Source of the DNA: Flavobacteriaceae bacterium
GTDB taxonomy: Bacteria; Bacteroidota; Bacteroidia; Flavobacteriales; Flavobacteriaceae
Assembly: GCA_004762155.1 (NCBI GenBank)
Contig: SIHP01000002.1
Coordinates: 1-64,000 of the forward strand
Direction of reading: 5' to 3'
Length of the DNA stretch: 64,000 nucleotides
Part shown: positions 26,127 through 33,792 of the stretch, one piece after another
Layout: every line of letters starts with the position of its first letter
Position numbering within the stretch: the first letter of the stretch is position 1
Notes under the pieces: generated by a model
Told to the model about the DNA's origin: nothing
Seen by the model: the letters and a program-made list of their open reading frames with translations, nothing else
Databases searched by the model: none
Made by a program: the position numbers and the translations under genes

Positions 26127-29100
26127 TTATTTTTTTATAATTCGTTTTACAGAAATTCCTTTATCAGTAATAATTTTCATCATATAAGACCCTGTACTTA
26201 ATTCATCTAATGAAATACTTTCTTCTATAGTATTTACTTCTTTAACAAGACTTCCTAATATATTATAGATATAAACTTCTTTAATTTCCAGTTGATTGTT
26301 CGTTTCTATATTTAAAAAACTACTTACAGGATTTGGATATAATTGTATTTGATTGCTAATAATTATATCATCAATACTTGCGGTAGCAGTAATTATAAAA
26401 TCAGCTTCAATAAAAGTAATAGTATAATTGTCTGTTAAAGATAAAGTACCAATTTCTATTACGTAATTACCAATAGTTTCACCAGTTTCTCTTTCTAAAC
26501 TTCCAGAAAAAGCATCTCCTGTTTCCAATTCTCCAGAAGCAATAGTATATGTTAATTCAGGATCAACGCTCCCTTGACTTTTAGTTATTTCATCTGCAGT
26601 AACCGTAATTTCTTTAGGAGTAATACTAAAGTTAGCAGTTTCAAAAGTAATAGTATAATTAGGATTATCTAAAGAACCTTGAGTAATCGCATAGTTGTCA
26701 ACGTTTTCACCAGAATCTCTTGTTAAGCTTCCTGTTAGCACATCTGTTCCTACTAAACTCCCAGAAGTAGTATAAGTTAAATCAGGATCTGCAGTTCCGT
26801 ATTCTTTAGTTATATCATCTGCAGTAACCGTAATTTCTATAGGAGTAATACTAAAATTAGCAGCTTCAAAAGTAATGTCATACTTAGCATTACCCAAAGA
26901 ACCTTGATTAATTGTATAATCACCAACATCTTCTCCAGAAACTCTTGTAAGATTCCCTGTTAACACATCTGTTCCAACTAAACTACCAGAAGTTATGGTA
27001 TAAGTTAAAGTAGGATCTGTAGTTCTGTATTCTTTACTTATTTCATCTGCAGAAACCGTAATTTCTTTGGGAGTAATACTAAAGTTAGCAGTTTCAAAAG
27101 TAATAGTATAATTAGCATTATCTAAAGAACCTTGACTAATGTTATAATCTCCAATATTTTCACCTGTAGTTCTTGTTAAGCTTCCTGTTAGCACATCTGT
27201 TCCTACTAAACTACCAGAAGTTATGGTATACGTTAAAGTAGGATCTGTAGTTCCGTATTCTTTAGTTATTTCATCTGCAGAAACCGTAATTTCTTTGGGA
27301 ATAATACTAAAGTTAGCAGTTTCAAAAGTAATAGTATAATTAGCATTATCTAAAGAACCTTGAGTAATTGAATAGTTGTCAACGTTTTCATCTGGATCTC
27401 TTGTTAAGCTTCCTGTTAGCACATCTGTTCCTACTAAACTACCAGAAGTTATGGTGTACGTTAAAGCAGGATCTGTAGTTCCGTATTCTTTAGTTATATC
27501 ATCTGCAGTAACCGTAATTTCTATAGGAGTAATACTAAAATTAGCAGTTTCAAAAGTAATGTCATACTTAGCATTACCTAAAGAACCTTGGCTAATGGTA
27601 TAATCACCAACATTTTCTCCAGAAATTCTTGTAAGATTCCCTGTTAACACATCTGTTCCCTCTAAACTTCCAGAAGTTATTGTATAAGTTAAATCTGGGT
27701 CCGTTGTTCCGTATTCTTTAGTTTTAGCTATCGCTGTAATTACAATAGAAGAAATAGGAGTAATTGATATTTTAAAACTTTCTTCTGCACTAGCACAACT
27801 ACCAGAATCATATGCATACAACGTAGAAGGATAGGTTTCAAAATCGGTATAAGATACAATATCTCCAGCTTTATAAGCCGTTCCTGTACCACCTGTTTGC
27901 GTATAATACATTTCATAGCCAGACAAACCACTACCTGTTATAGTTGGTAATGTATAATTACCTGTTTCAGAAACATCGTTAATAACATCTAATAGAGCAG
28001 TATTGGTATCTGATTTACCACCATCTGTAATTGACCATCCTATATTTTCTAACGATTGACGTGCTAACTCACCTGTACAATATTCACTATTTCCTCCATT
28101 AAAGACAACTCCAGATTGTAAGGTTTGCGAGCTCCATTCTTTTAATAAGTTATCGTAGTTTATTACAGACAAAGTAACTCCAGAAAACATTGAACCCATA
28201 TTAGTCACTTTAGAAACATCCCAACTACTTATGTCTTGGTTGAATGCACTTGAAGTATTAAACATAGAAGAAGTATTTGTAAGACTGGAAGTGTTAGTCC
28301 AATTTAAAGGCTGGTTAAATAAGCTTGCAAATTGGAACATTCCTTGCATATTAGTCACTTTAGAAACATTCCAGCTACTTATATCTTGGTTAAATACTCT
28401 AGCTTCAAAAAACATAGCTGATGTATCTGTAAGGTTTGAAGTATTAGTCCAATTTAAAGGTTGGTTAAATATTGTAGCCCCATGAAACATCTGAGACATG
28501 TCTGTTACATTGGAAACATCCCAGTCACTTAAGTTTTGATTAAATGCTGTTGCTCTCCAAAACATATTAGACATGTCTGTTACATTAGAGACATCCCAAA
28601 TGCTTATGTCTTGGTTAAAAGAATTCGAAAAAGCAAACATATAAGAAGTATTTGTAAGACTGGAAGTGTTAGTCCAATTTAAAGGTTCATCGAAAGAAGA
28701 TGCATTATAAAACATATAAGACATACTTGTAACGCTAGAAACATCCCAATTACTCAAGTTTTGATTAAATGTTTTTGCTTCTCTAAACATACGAAACATA
28801 TTAGTAACCTTAGAGACATTCCAACTACTTATATCTTGATTAAATTCAGTTGCATTAAAAAACATGCCGTTCATATCGATAACTTTAGATGTATCCGTCC
28901 AGTTTAAAGGTTGATTAAATACAATTGCTTCAAAAAACATAGTAGACATATCTATTACATTGGAGACATCCCAATCACTTATGTCTTGATTAAAGGCTTC
29001 TGCCCTTAAAAACATCGCACTCATACTAGTTACGTTAGAAACATCCCAATCACTTATATCTTGGTTAAAGGCACTTGTACTAGCGAGCATAAATTCCATA

Positions 29101-29513
29101 TTCGTTACTAAAGATAAATCAGGTACATCAATAGTTGTATTGGTAATATTAAGATTCGTACAACCATAAAAAGCATTTTCCATAGAAGTCCAAGCAATGT
29201 TTCCCCATTGTTCTATCGTTAGTATTTTATCTTTATCTCCTTCATTATTAAAATAAATTCTAGGAAAATTTCCTGAAATACTAATTGTTTGAACCCCAAC
29301 TGTAGCAAAGACGTGTGTTGCATCTCCTGTTTGGTTGATTTCTATAATTCCGTCTCCCCAATTAATTGTATAATCGTAGCCTGCACCTGTTGTTGGTATA
29401 GTAATAGATTCGTTTGCTTCCGTAGTTTGCCATGTAGTAACAAAAGCATCTTGGCTAACAACAGTGTTTTGAAAAAACAATACTGCTATTACTAAAATAA
29501 ACACTTTCTTCAT
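26127..29513 (-). CDS. DUF285 plus MBG-repeat surface protein 3, T9SS type A
   Basis: 1128 residues with the same order as protein 2: signal peptide (FILVIAVLFFQNTVVSQ), WGDG module, about 13 DUF285 repeats (about 110-470), spacer with SEYCTGELARQSLEN, six MBG repeats and a type A sorting domain. Its N-terminus and promoter are closest to protein 1, while its MBG region is closest to protein 2, so it is a mosaic. One MBG copy has lost a codon (LTYTTSGSL instead of LTYTITSGSL), keeping frame. Unlike genes 1 and 2 it is not followed by a umuD fragment, but one lies behind its promoter. Confidence 0.88.
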   Translation of the reverse strand: MKKVFILVIAVLFFQNTVVSQDAFVTTWQTTEANESITIPTTGAGYDYTINWGDGIIEINQTGDATHVFATVGVQTISISGNFPRIYFNNEGDKDKILTIEQWGNIAWTSMENAFYGCTNLNITNTTIDVPDLSLVTNMEFMLASTSAFNQDISDWDVSNVTSMSAMFLRAEAFNQDISDWDVSNVIDMSTMFFEAIVFNQPLNWTDTSKVIDMNGMFFNATEFNQDISSWNVSKVTNMFRMFREAKTFNQNLSNWDVSSVTSMSYMFYNASSFDEPLNWTNTSSLTNTSYMFAFSNSFNQDISIWDVSNVTDMSNMFWRATAFNQNLSDWDVSNVTDMSQMFHGATIFNQPLNWTNTSNLTDTSAMFFEARVFNQDISSWNVSKVTNMQGMFQFASLFNQPLNWTNTSSLTNTSSMFNTSSAFNQDISSWDVSKVTNMGSMFSGVTLSVINYDNLLKEWSSQTLQSGVVFNGGNSEYCTGELARQSLENIGWSITDGGKSDTNTALLDVINDVSETGNYTLPTITGSGLSGYEMYYTQTGGTGTAYKAGDIVSYTDFETYPSTLYAYDSGSCASAEESFKISITPISSIVITAIAKTKEYGTTDPDLTYTITSGSLEGTDVLTGNLTRISGENVGDYTISQGSLGNAKYDITFETANFSITPIEITVTADDITKEYGTTDPALTYTITSGSLVGTDVLTGSLTRDPDENVDNYSITQGSLDNANYTITFETANFSIIPKEITVSADEITKEYGTTDPTLTYTITSGSLVGTDVLTGSLTRTTGENIGDYNISQGSLDNANYTITFETANFSITPKEITVSADEISKEYRTTDPTLTYTITSGSLVGTDVLTGNLTRVSGEDVGDYTINQGSLGNAKYDITFEAANFSITPIEITVTADDITKEYGTADPDLTYTTSGSLVGTDVLTGSLTRDSGENVDNYAITQGSLDNPNYTITFETANFSITPKEITVTADEITKSQGSVDPELTYTIASGELETGDAFSGSLERETGETIGNYVIEIGTLSLTDNYTITFIEADFIITATASIDDIIISNQIQLYPNPVSSFLNIETNNQLEIKEVYIYNILGSLVKEVNTIEESISLDELSTGSYMMKIITDKGISVKRIIKK
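26793..27230. repeat. 438-bp tract identical to 23142-23579
   Basis: Gene 3 partner of the identical tract. It encodes parts of MBG repeats including the unusual variant ISKEYRTTDPT, found in both proteins. Confidence 0.9.
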
Positions 29514-29540
29514 TGTTTTGAGATATTTAATTTAAGACCA

Positions 29541-29590
29541 CAAACCTACCTGTTTTTTTACTCTTGTATTACCCCGTATTCAGTGAAAAA
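29541..29590 (-). promoter_or_regulatory. Promoter of DUF285 gene 3 with shared upstream element
   Basis: Minus strand: TTTTTCACTGAATACGGGGT (29571-29590), 22 bp, then -7 box TAGGTTTG (29541-29548), 28 bp before the ATG. Nearly identical to the gene 1 promoter. Confidence 0.7.
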
Positions 29591-29680
29591 GAAAACTAAA
29601 ATTATTAAGACCTACTGTAAACCTCAAAAAAACAACGAATTAAACGAAAATTATTTCTATTGTTTAAAATATCTGAAAGA

Positions 29681-29854
29681 AACAAAATAGCGGTTTGTTT
29701 TTTAGATGGAGAGTTTACCGTAAAACGTTTACGTGTAGAAAAAAATGAAGTTTGGTTACAACCAGAAAATCCTGATTATCCTATTATTAAAATCACCGAA
29801 GAAAACAATTTTGTGATTTGGGGCGTGGTTACTAATGTGATTAAGCGTGTTTAA
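29681..29854 (+). pseudogene. umuD: umuD 3' fragment, copy 3 (right end of the array)
   Basis: Encodes UmuD residues 90-146 identically plus the stop. I count three differences from intact umuD, all synonymous, so this copy is closer to intact umuD than copy 2 is. It lacks a start codon and Ser67. Its stop overlaps that of the convergent DUF3157-like gene, and the terminator found after the other two copies is absent. This is probably the original umuD 3' end of the locus, displaced by the inserted modules. Confidence 0.9.
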
Positions 29855-30300
29855 AAGTATTTACCCTTTTGTATAATAGAACTACCAACGCGTTTGTACG
29901 TAATTTTACTTCCATTAACACAAAAATCGTATCTACCTTTTTGTTTCGTTTCAGAAATAAATAATAGCACAACATCACTTACAGAGCAGTTATGGTTTTT
30001 AGCTACTTTCTTTTTTATATGACTCATAGTAGCTCTATTTTTTTTTAATTCTCCTTGGATTTTTCTATTTAATTTAGGCTCAACAAAATCTTTTGATACC
30101 GAACATTTCTTACGCTCTTTTTTTGAGGCAACAGAGGCTTCATCAGAAATATTTTTGGCCTTTTCTGCATCAATATACTCCCAAGTAAAATCTGCTTTTA
30201 ACAATACACGTCTACCATCTTCTGTTTTTACAATATGATTGTTTTGCGCAACACTAAAGGTTGATACAATAAGCAATGCTATTAGAGCTATTTTTTTCAT
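29851..30300 (-). CDS. Small exported protein, DUF3157-like
   Basis: 149 residues. Signal peptide (IALIALLIVSTFSVAQ), then the motif KTEDGRRVLLKADFTWEYID typical of the DUF3157 group, a basic middle (KKERKKC) and a C-terminal part with NHNCSVSDVVLLFISE and GRYDFCVNG. Three Cys residues in the mature part could form a disulphide. No function is established. The stop overlaps the stop of umuD fragment 3 by convergence, marking the right junction of the inserted array. It follows the Hint protein gene by 47 bp. Confidence 0.6.
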   Translation of the reverse strand: MKKIALIALLIVSTFSVAQNNHIVKTEDGRRVLLKADFTWEYIDAEKAKNISDEASVASKKERKKCSVSKDFVEPKLNRKIQGELKKNRATMSHIKKKVAKNHNCSVSDVVLLFISETKQKGRYDFCVNGSKITYKRVGSSIIQKGKYF

Positions 30301-30347
30301 AATGATGTTTGTTATTAATGCGAGTAATTTAAAGAATAATTCTAGAA

Positions 30348-31571
30348 TTACCTTAGCACACGTAATTTTTCTATTCCTGTTACTATACCGTTTGCAAAAA
30401 ACGACTTGTTTTTACTTAATTCTACAATTGTATAAGTTCTTTGTTTTGGTTTTACATCTGTAATTTTTACAACCCCTACTACTCCATTAAGTGATTTAAC
30501 CTTGCTCCCTTTTTTTAACTTTACAACAAAAGGAAGATCATAATCTATTGCTGTTTTTTGTGGATCGTTTGAAATCCATTGTGAATTATGCGATAAAAAA
30601 GGATGATCTTTTGTACAGGTAATACTGCTTCCGTTAGAAAAATCTAATTTTATAAGTCCTTTATGAACTGGACTTGCTAATTCTGTAATAATAGACGCTT
30701 CTGATTTATTTGTTTTTTGATTATACGATAAAACTTCATCTCCTTTTTTTAATAATTCTATCTTTTTCTGACTATTATCCGCCATTGTAATTAATGTCCC
30801 TTTTGCCAAACAATGAACATCTAAACCATCAAAATACATTTCTGTTATAGCTGTATCGTCATACTTATCACCTTTAAAAACAGACATTATTTCAAATCTC
30901 ACATTTAAATCTTTCTTTTTTTTAAGCTCTTCAACATCTTCTCTATCAGAATAACCAAGGATTTCTTTAAGTTTTATATGTTGTTTTGCGTAAGCATCTT
31001 TTAACTTAATAATTGCATGTGGTTTATCATTTATAAACATTTTTAGTTCGTGAACTCTTGAATTATCTCTCCATGCTTTTTTACTCTTCACATAACCGTT
31101 CACCAATATTATTGTTGTAATTCTAGGGTGTGTAGACGGGATTTTAAACGTTATAAATTCACCAATTCCATAACCAGGTTTACCTTCAACCCATGCTGTT
31201 TTGTAATTAAAATCAGTTAAATTTTCTGTTTTATAAGTCAACTCTCCGTTTGATGAAAGTTCTGATGAAGTTTTAACTGTATAATCTCCAGCGCCACAAT
31301 ACCAGCTACAACCATCACCTTCAACACTCCACATACTTGAATAGGTTTCATCCCAGAGATTAATAACTTCTTTCTCTTCTTTTGTTAATGTTGCCTCAGT
31401 CTTTTCACCCGAATTTAAATCATCGTATAATTGTTCTCTTTTTTTCCATTTCTTTTGAGTTTCAGAACCAAAATCAAGTATTTCCCATACTTCAGCTTCC
31501 AAAACATTTAAATCTTGAGCAAACAAGCTCGTTGTTAAAAACAGTATTATAACTCCTAATATCTTTTTCAT
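30348..31571 (-). CDS. Secreted glycan-binding-type protein with C-terminal Hint domain
   Basis: 407 residues. Signal peptide (ILGVIILFLTTSLFAQ). Residues about 75-250 resemble the NADase-type glycan-binding (discoidin-like) domain: CSWYCGAGDY, NLTDFNYKTAWVEG, GIGEFITFKIP. From Cys254 a Hint (hedgehog/intein) domain follows: HCLAKGTLITMADNSQKKIE with the splicing-type first Cys, block B ITCTKDHPF (His323), and FFANGIVTGIE at the end. Hint domains self-cleave at the bond before the first Cys, so release of the N-terminal part is possible. The usual terminal His-Asn is replaced by Thr-Gly. It starts 9 bp after the speE-like gene. Confidence 0.78.
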   Translation of the reverse strand: MKKILGVIILFLTTSLFAQDLNVLEAEVWEILDFGSETQKKWKKREQLYDDLNSGEKTEATLTKEEKEVINLWDETYSSMWSVEGDGCSWYCGAGDYTVKTSSELSSNGELTYKTENLTDFNYKTAWVEGKPGYGIGEFITFKIPSTHPRITTIILVNGYVKSKKAWRDNSRVHELKMFINDKPHAIIKLKDAYAKQHIKLKEILGYSDREDVEELKKKKDLNVRFEIMSVFKGDKYDDTAITEMYFDGLDVHCLAKGTLITMADNSQKKIELLKKGDEVLSYNQKTNKSEASIITELASPVHKGLIKLDFSNGSSITCTKDHPFLSHNSQWISNDPQKTAIDYDLPFVVKLKKGSKVKSLNGVVGVVKITDVKPKQRTYTIVELSKNKSFFANGIVTGIEKLRVLR

Positions 31572-31580
31572 TCTATTTTT

Positions 31581-33119
31581 TTAATACAAATGCCAATTAC
31601 CTTGTTTGTAGTACGTGTATAATTTTGGAGAAAATATAGTATTTACTTTAATCCCTGTTGTGTCAACCAAAGGTTTTCCAAAAGCTGTTAACTGCGGAAG
31701 TACATTTTCATTCAACCATTTTAAATTTAAATCCTTAAATTTTATCTGATTTATTTCCTGTTTTGTTATTGATTCTTTTTTTGCCATCACCCAACCCCAT
31801 TCGCCTAAAGTTAAAACTTGGTTATGCATTGGCATGGTTTTAAAACCTGAAGACTTTAGCGTTTTATCAATGCAATAAAATGCTTTCGTTGCATAATATG
31901 GACTTCCAGATTGTGTTATAAATAAACCATTGTCGTTTAATTTTAACTTACATAATCGATAAAACTCTCTGGTATATAGTTTGTTTAAATCTACATTATT
32001 CGGATCTGGTAAATCCACAAAAATTAAATCGTACTTTTCTTTTGTTTCCTCTAAAAAATTAAAAGCATCTTTGGTAACTGTTTTTAACTTCGGATTGTTC
32101 ATTGCTCCGTTATTTAGTTCTTTAAAAACAGGATATTCTTTTCCTAAATCAATCATATTCTGATCTAGATCAACCAATGTTATGTTACCAACATCATTAT
32201 ATTTAAAAACTTCTCTTGCCAAACAACCATCTCCGCCACCTAAAACTAATATATTTTGATGCTCTTTTGTTAATTGCATTGGAATATGTACCATTGGTTC
32301 GTGATACATAAATTCATCAAAAGAAGATAATTGTTGGTTTCCGTTAATATATAACGAATACCATTTTTGCCATTTGGTAACTACTATTTTCTGATATTTT
32401 GTTTGCTCAGAATACACAATTTTATCTTTGTATTTTACTTGTTCTCCAAAACGAACAATAGGCGCTGCAAAATACAAACCTGCTAAAATTAAAACTGAAA
32501 CAACAACATACGCTATTTGCAATTTCTTTCTTGAAGATTCAGATACATATTCTTTTAAAACTTTAAATAGATAATAGGAAACCGCTAGGTTTAACAAACC
32601 CAAAACAAAAGGTGTATACGTTAAACCTAAATAGGGTAACCCTACAAAGGCAAAAAAGAGTCCGCCAATTAAACTTCCGAAGTAATCTTTTTCTAAAATA
32701 TTAGAAATATTTAAGCGTAATTCTTCAAAATCGTCATTAATACGTGTTGCAAACGGAATTTCTAATCCGATTAATAAACCAACACAAATAGAAAGCATGT
32801 AAATAACCAACCAAGAAATATCTGTAAGTCCGTAAATTGTATACGCAACTAATGCTGAAAAAGAAACCAAAACTGATAACACCAACTCGGTTATTATAAA
32901 ATATACAATTACATTTTTAGTGAAATTTTTACTAAATCGACTTCCCAATCCCATTGCAAACAACATAATTGATACAATAAGCGTGAATTGTAAAATAGCA
33001 TTTCCTATAAAATAAGATGCTAATGTTGATAAGATATATTCTGCAACAATACCACTAATACCTGTAGCAAACAAAGCTACTTTTAAAGCGAATGATTTTT
33101 GTTTTTTCGTGTATGCCAA
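31581..33119 (-). CDS. speE: Spermidine synthase fused to a multi-span membrane domain
   Basis: 512 residues. Residues about 10-225 form seven or so transmembrane helices; residues about 235-460 are an aminopropyltransferase with ILVLGGGDGCLAREVFKY (AdoMet-type nucleotide loop), ITLVDLDQNMIDLG and the catalytic-type DLIFVDLPDPNN. It should transfer aminopropyl from decarboxylated AdoMet to putrescine, the donor coming from the SpeD-like protein at 35873-36235. Membrane-fused versions are known in bacteria in the same neighbourhoods as ion channels and DUF4178. Whether it makes soluble spermidine or modifies a membrane target is open. Confidence 0.85.
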   Translation of the reverse strand: MAYTKKQKSFALKVALFATGISGIVAEYILSTLASYFIGNAILQFTLIVSIMLFAMGLGSRFSKNFTKNVIVYFIITELVLSVLVSFSALVAYTIYGLTDISWLVIYMLSICVGLLIGLEIPFATRINDDFEELRLNISNILEKDYFGSLIGGLFFAFVGLPYLGLTYTPFVLGLLNLAVSYYLFKVLKEYVSESSRKKLQIAYVVVSVLILAGLYFAAPIVRFGEQVKYKDKIVYSEQTKYQKIVVTKWQKWYSLYINGNQQLSSFDEFMYHEPMVHIPMQLTKEHQNILVLGGGDGCLAREVFKYNDVGNITLVDLDQNMIDLGKEYPVFKELNNGAMNNPKLKTVTKDAFNFLEETKEKYDLIFVDLPDPNNVDLNKLYTREFYRLCKLKLNDNGLFITQSGSPYYATKAFYCIDKTLKSSGFKTMPMHNQVLTLGEWGWVMAKKESITKQEINQIKFKDLNLKWLNENVLPQLTAFGKPLVDTTGIKVNTIFSPKLYTYYKQGNWHLY

Positions 33120-33264
33120 TGTTTTATACTATTTTAACTATTCCCGAATTTAATTAAAGTGTTTACTTTTATTTTTCATTTTGACAAAAAATGATTGGAT
33201 AAAAAAAATATTAAAATTCGATTTATACTATTTGCTTTTTTTTATTATCGGGAATAATGTTGTT

Positions 33265-33408
33265 GTCACTTCGAGTGAAATTATTTGTAATACAATGAAA
33301 AATAATTTTGTATCGAGAAGTCATCAAATTATTCTAAATAGCTCTACAGAACATAATCGAAGTACAATTTTATTTCGTTTCCCTTCATAAAATTACTCGA
33401 ACTGACAC
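33265..33408. repeat. Degenerate palindromic extragenic repeat (REP/MITE-like)
   Basis: The ends form an imperfect inverted repeat: GTCACTTCGAGTGAAATT on the left against ATTACTCGAACTGACAC on the right, with internal GTATCGAGAAGTCA and ATCGAAGTAC. This TCGAGTG / CGAACTGAC pattern is typical of dispersed palindromic repeats in flavobacterial genomes. It fills most of the 316-bp gap 33120-33435, where I see no convincing gene. Confidence 0.5.
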
Positions 33409-33435
33409 ATGCGAATTTAAATTATAAAAATTGTA

Positions 33436-33624
33436 TCATTTCCTTTTTTTAAACTTCATTATTCTTTCAAATAAAAATATTAAAATTGCTACAGTAAATA
33501 GCGTAACAACAAATACTCTTTCTCCAAAAAAATATTTTATGCTATTAAGAACATAAAGAAATCCAGATAAAATGATTAACGCTATTAAAAACTTAATCAT
33601 AACATATAAAAGAATACTTTTCAT
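33436..33624 (-). CDS. Small two-helix membrane protein
   Basis: 62 residues: two hydrophobic helices (about 5-25 and 36-53) and a strongly basic end (KFKKRK). Length and hydrophobicity suggest a real small membrane protein, but no family is recognised and the start context is weak. It lies between the low-complexity lipoprotein gene and the speE-like gene, with palindromic repeats on both sides. Confidence 0.45.
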   Translation of the reverse strand: MKSILLYVMIKFLIALIILSGFLYVLNSIKYFFGERVFVVTLFTVAILIFLFERIMKFKKRK

Positions 33625-33736
33625 ATGGTTTGATACTTTACAAATACTTCCTTAAGAAACCCTATCTCTTTTACTAAGTATTAAAGTCGAATCTTATTTT
33701 TTTAACTTAAAATATGCAACCTGTTATTCGTTTGAC

Positions 33737-33770
33737 AGATTGCTTCTCTCGTACCTCGATCGCAATGACA
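33737..33770. repeat. Possible short extragenic repeat remnant
   Basis: AGATTGCTTC...CGATCGCAATGACA resembles the dispersed GATTGCTTC/CGCAATGAC repeats common in Bacteroidota intergenic DNA. Short and degenerate; other genomic copies would be needed to confirm it. Confidence 0.3.
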
Positions 33771-33792
33771 CTATATTATTTAGAACTCTAAC

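Noticed and set aside
21555..29495. Small plus-strand open frames opposite the DUF285 genes
   Set aside because: They mirror conserved signal-peptide and repeat DNA of the real genes and lack start signals.
22245..29513. CRISPR-like regular repeats
   Set aside because: The periodicity is coding (DUF285 repeats and MBG modules), in frame, with no constant repeat and unique spacer pattern.
19383..29854. Insertion sequence or integron origin of the array
   Set aside because: No transposase, integrase, terminal inverted repeats or attC-like hairpins are visible; the repeats are direct and lie within umuD.
33181..33390. Plus-strand frame of 69 codons
   Set aside because: It lies almost wholly in the palindromic extragenic repeat, whose inverted structure explains the open frame.
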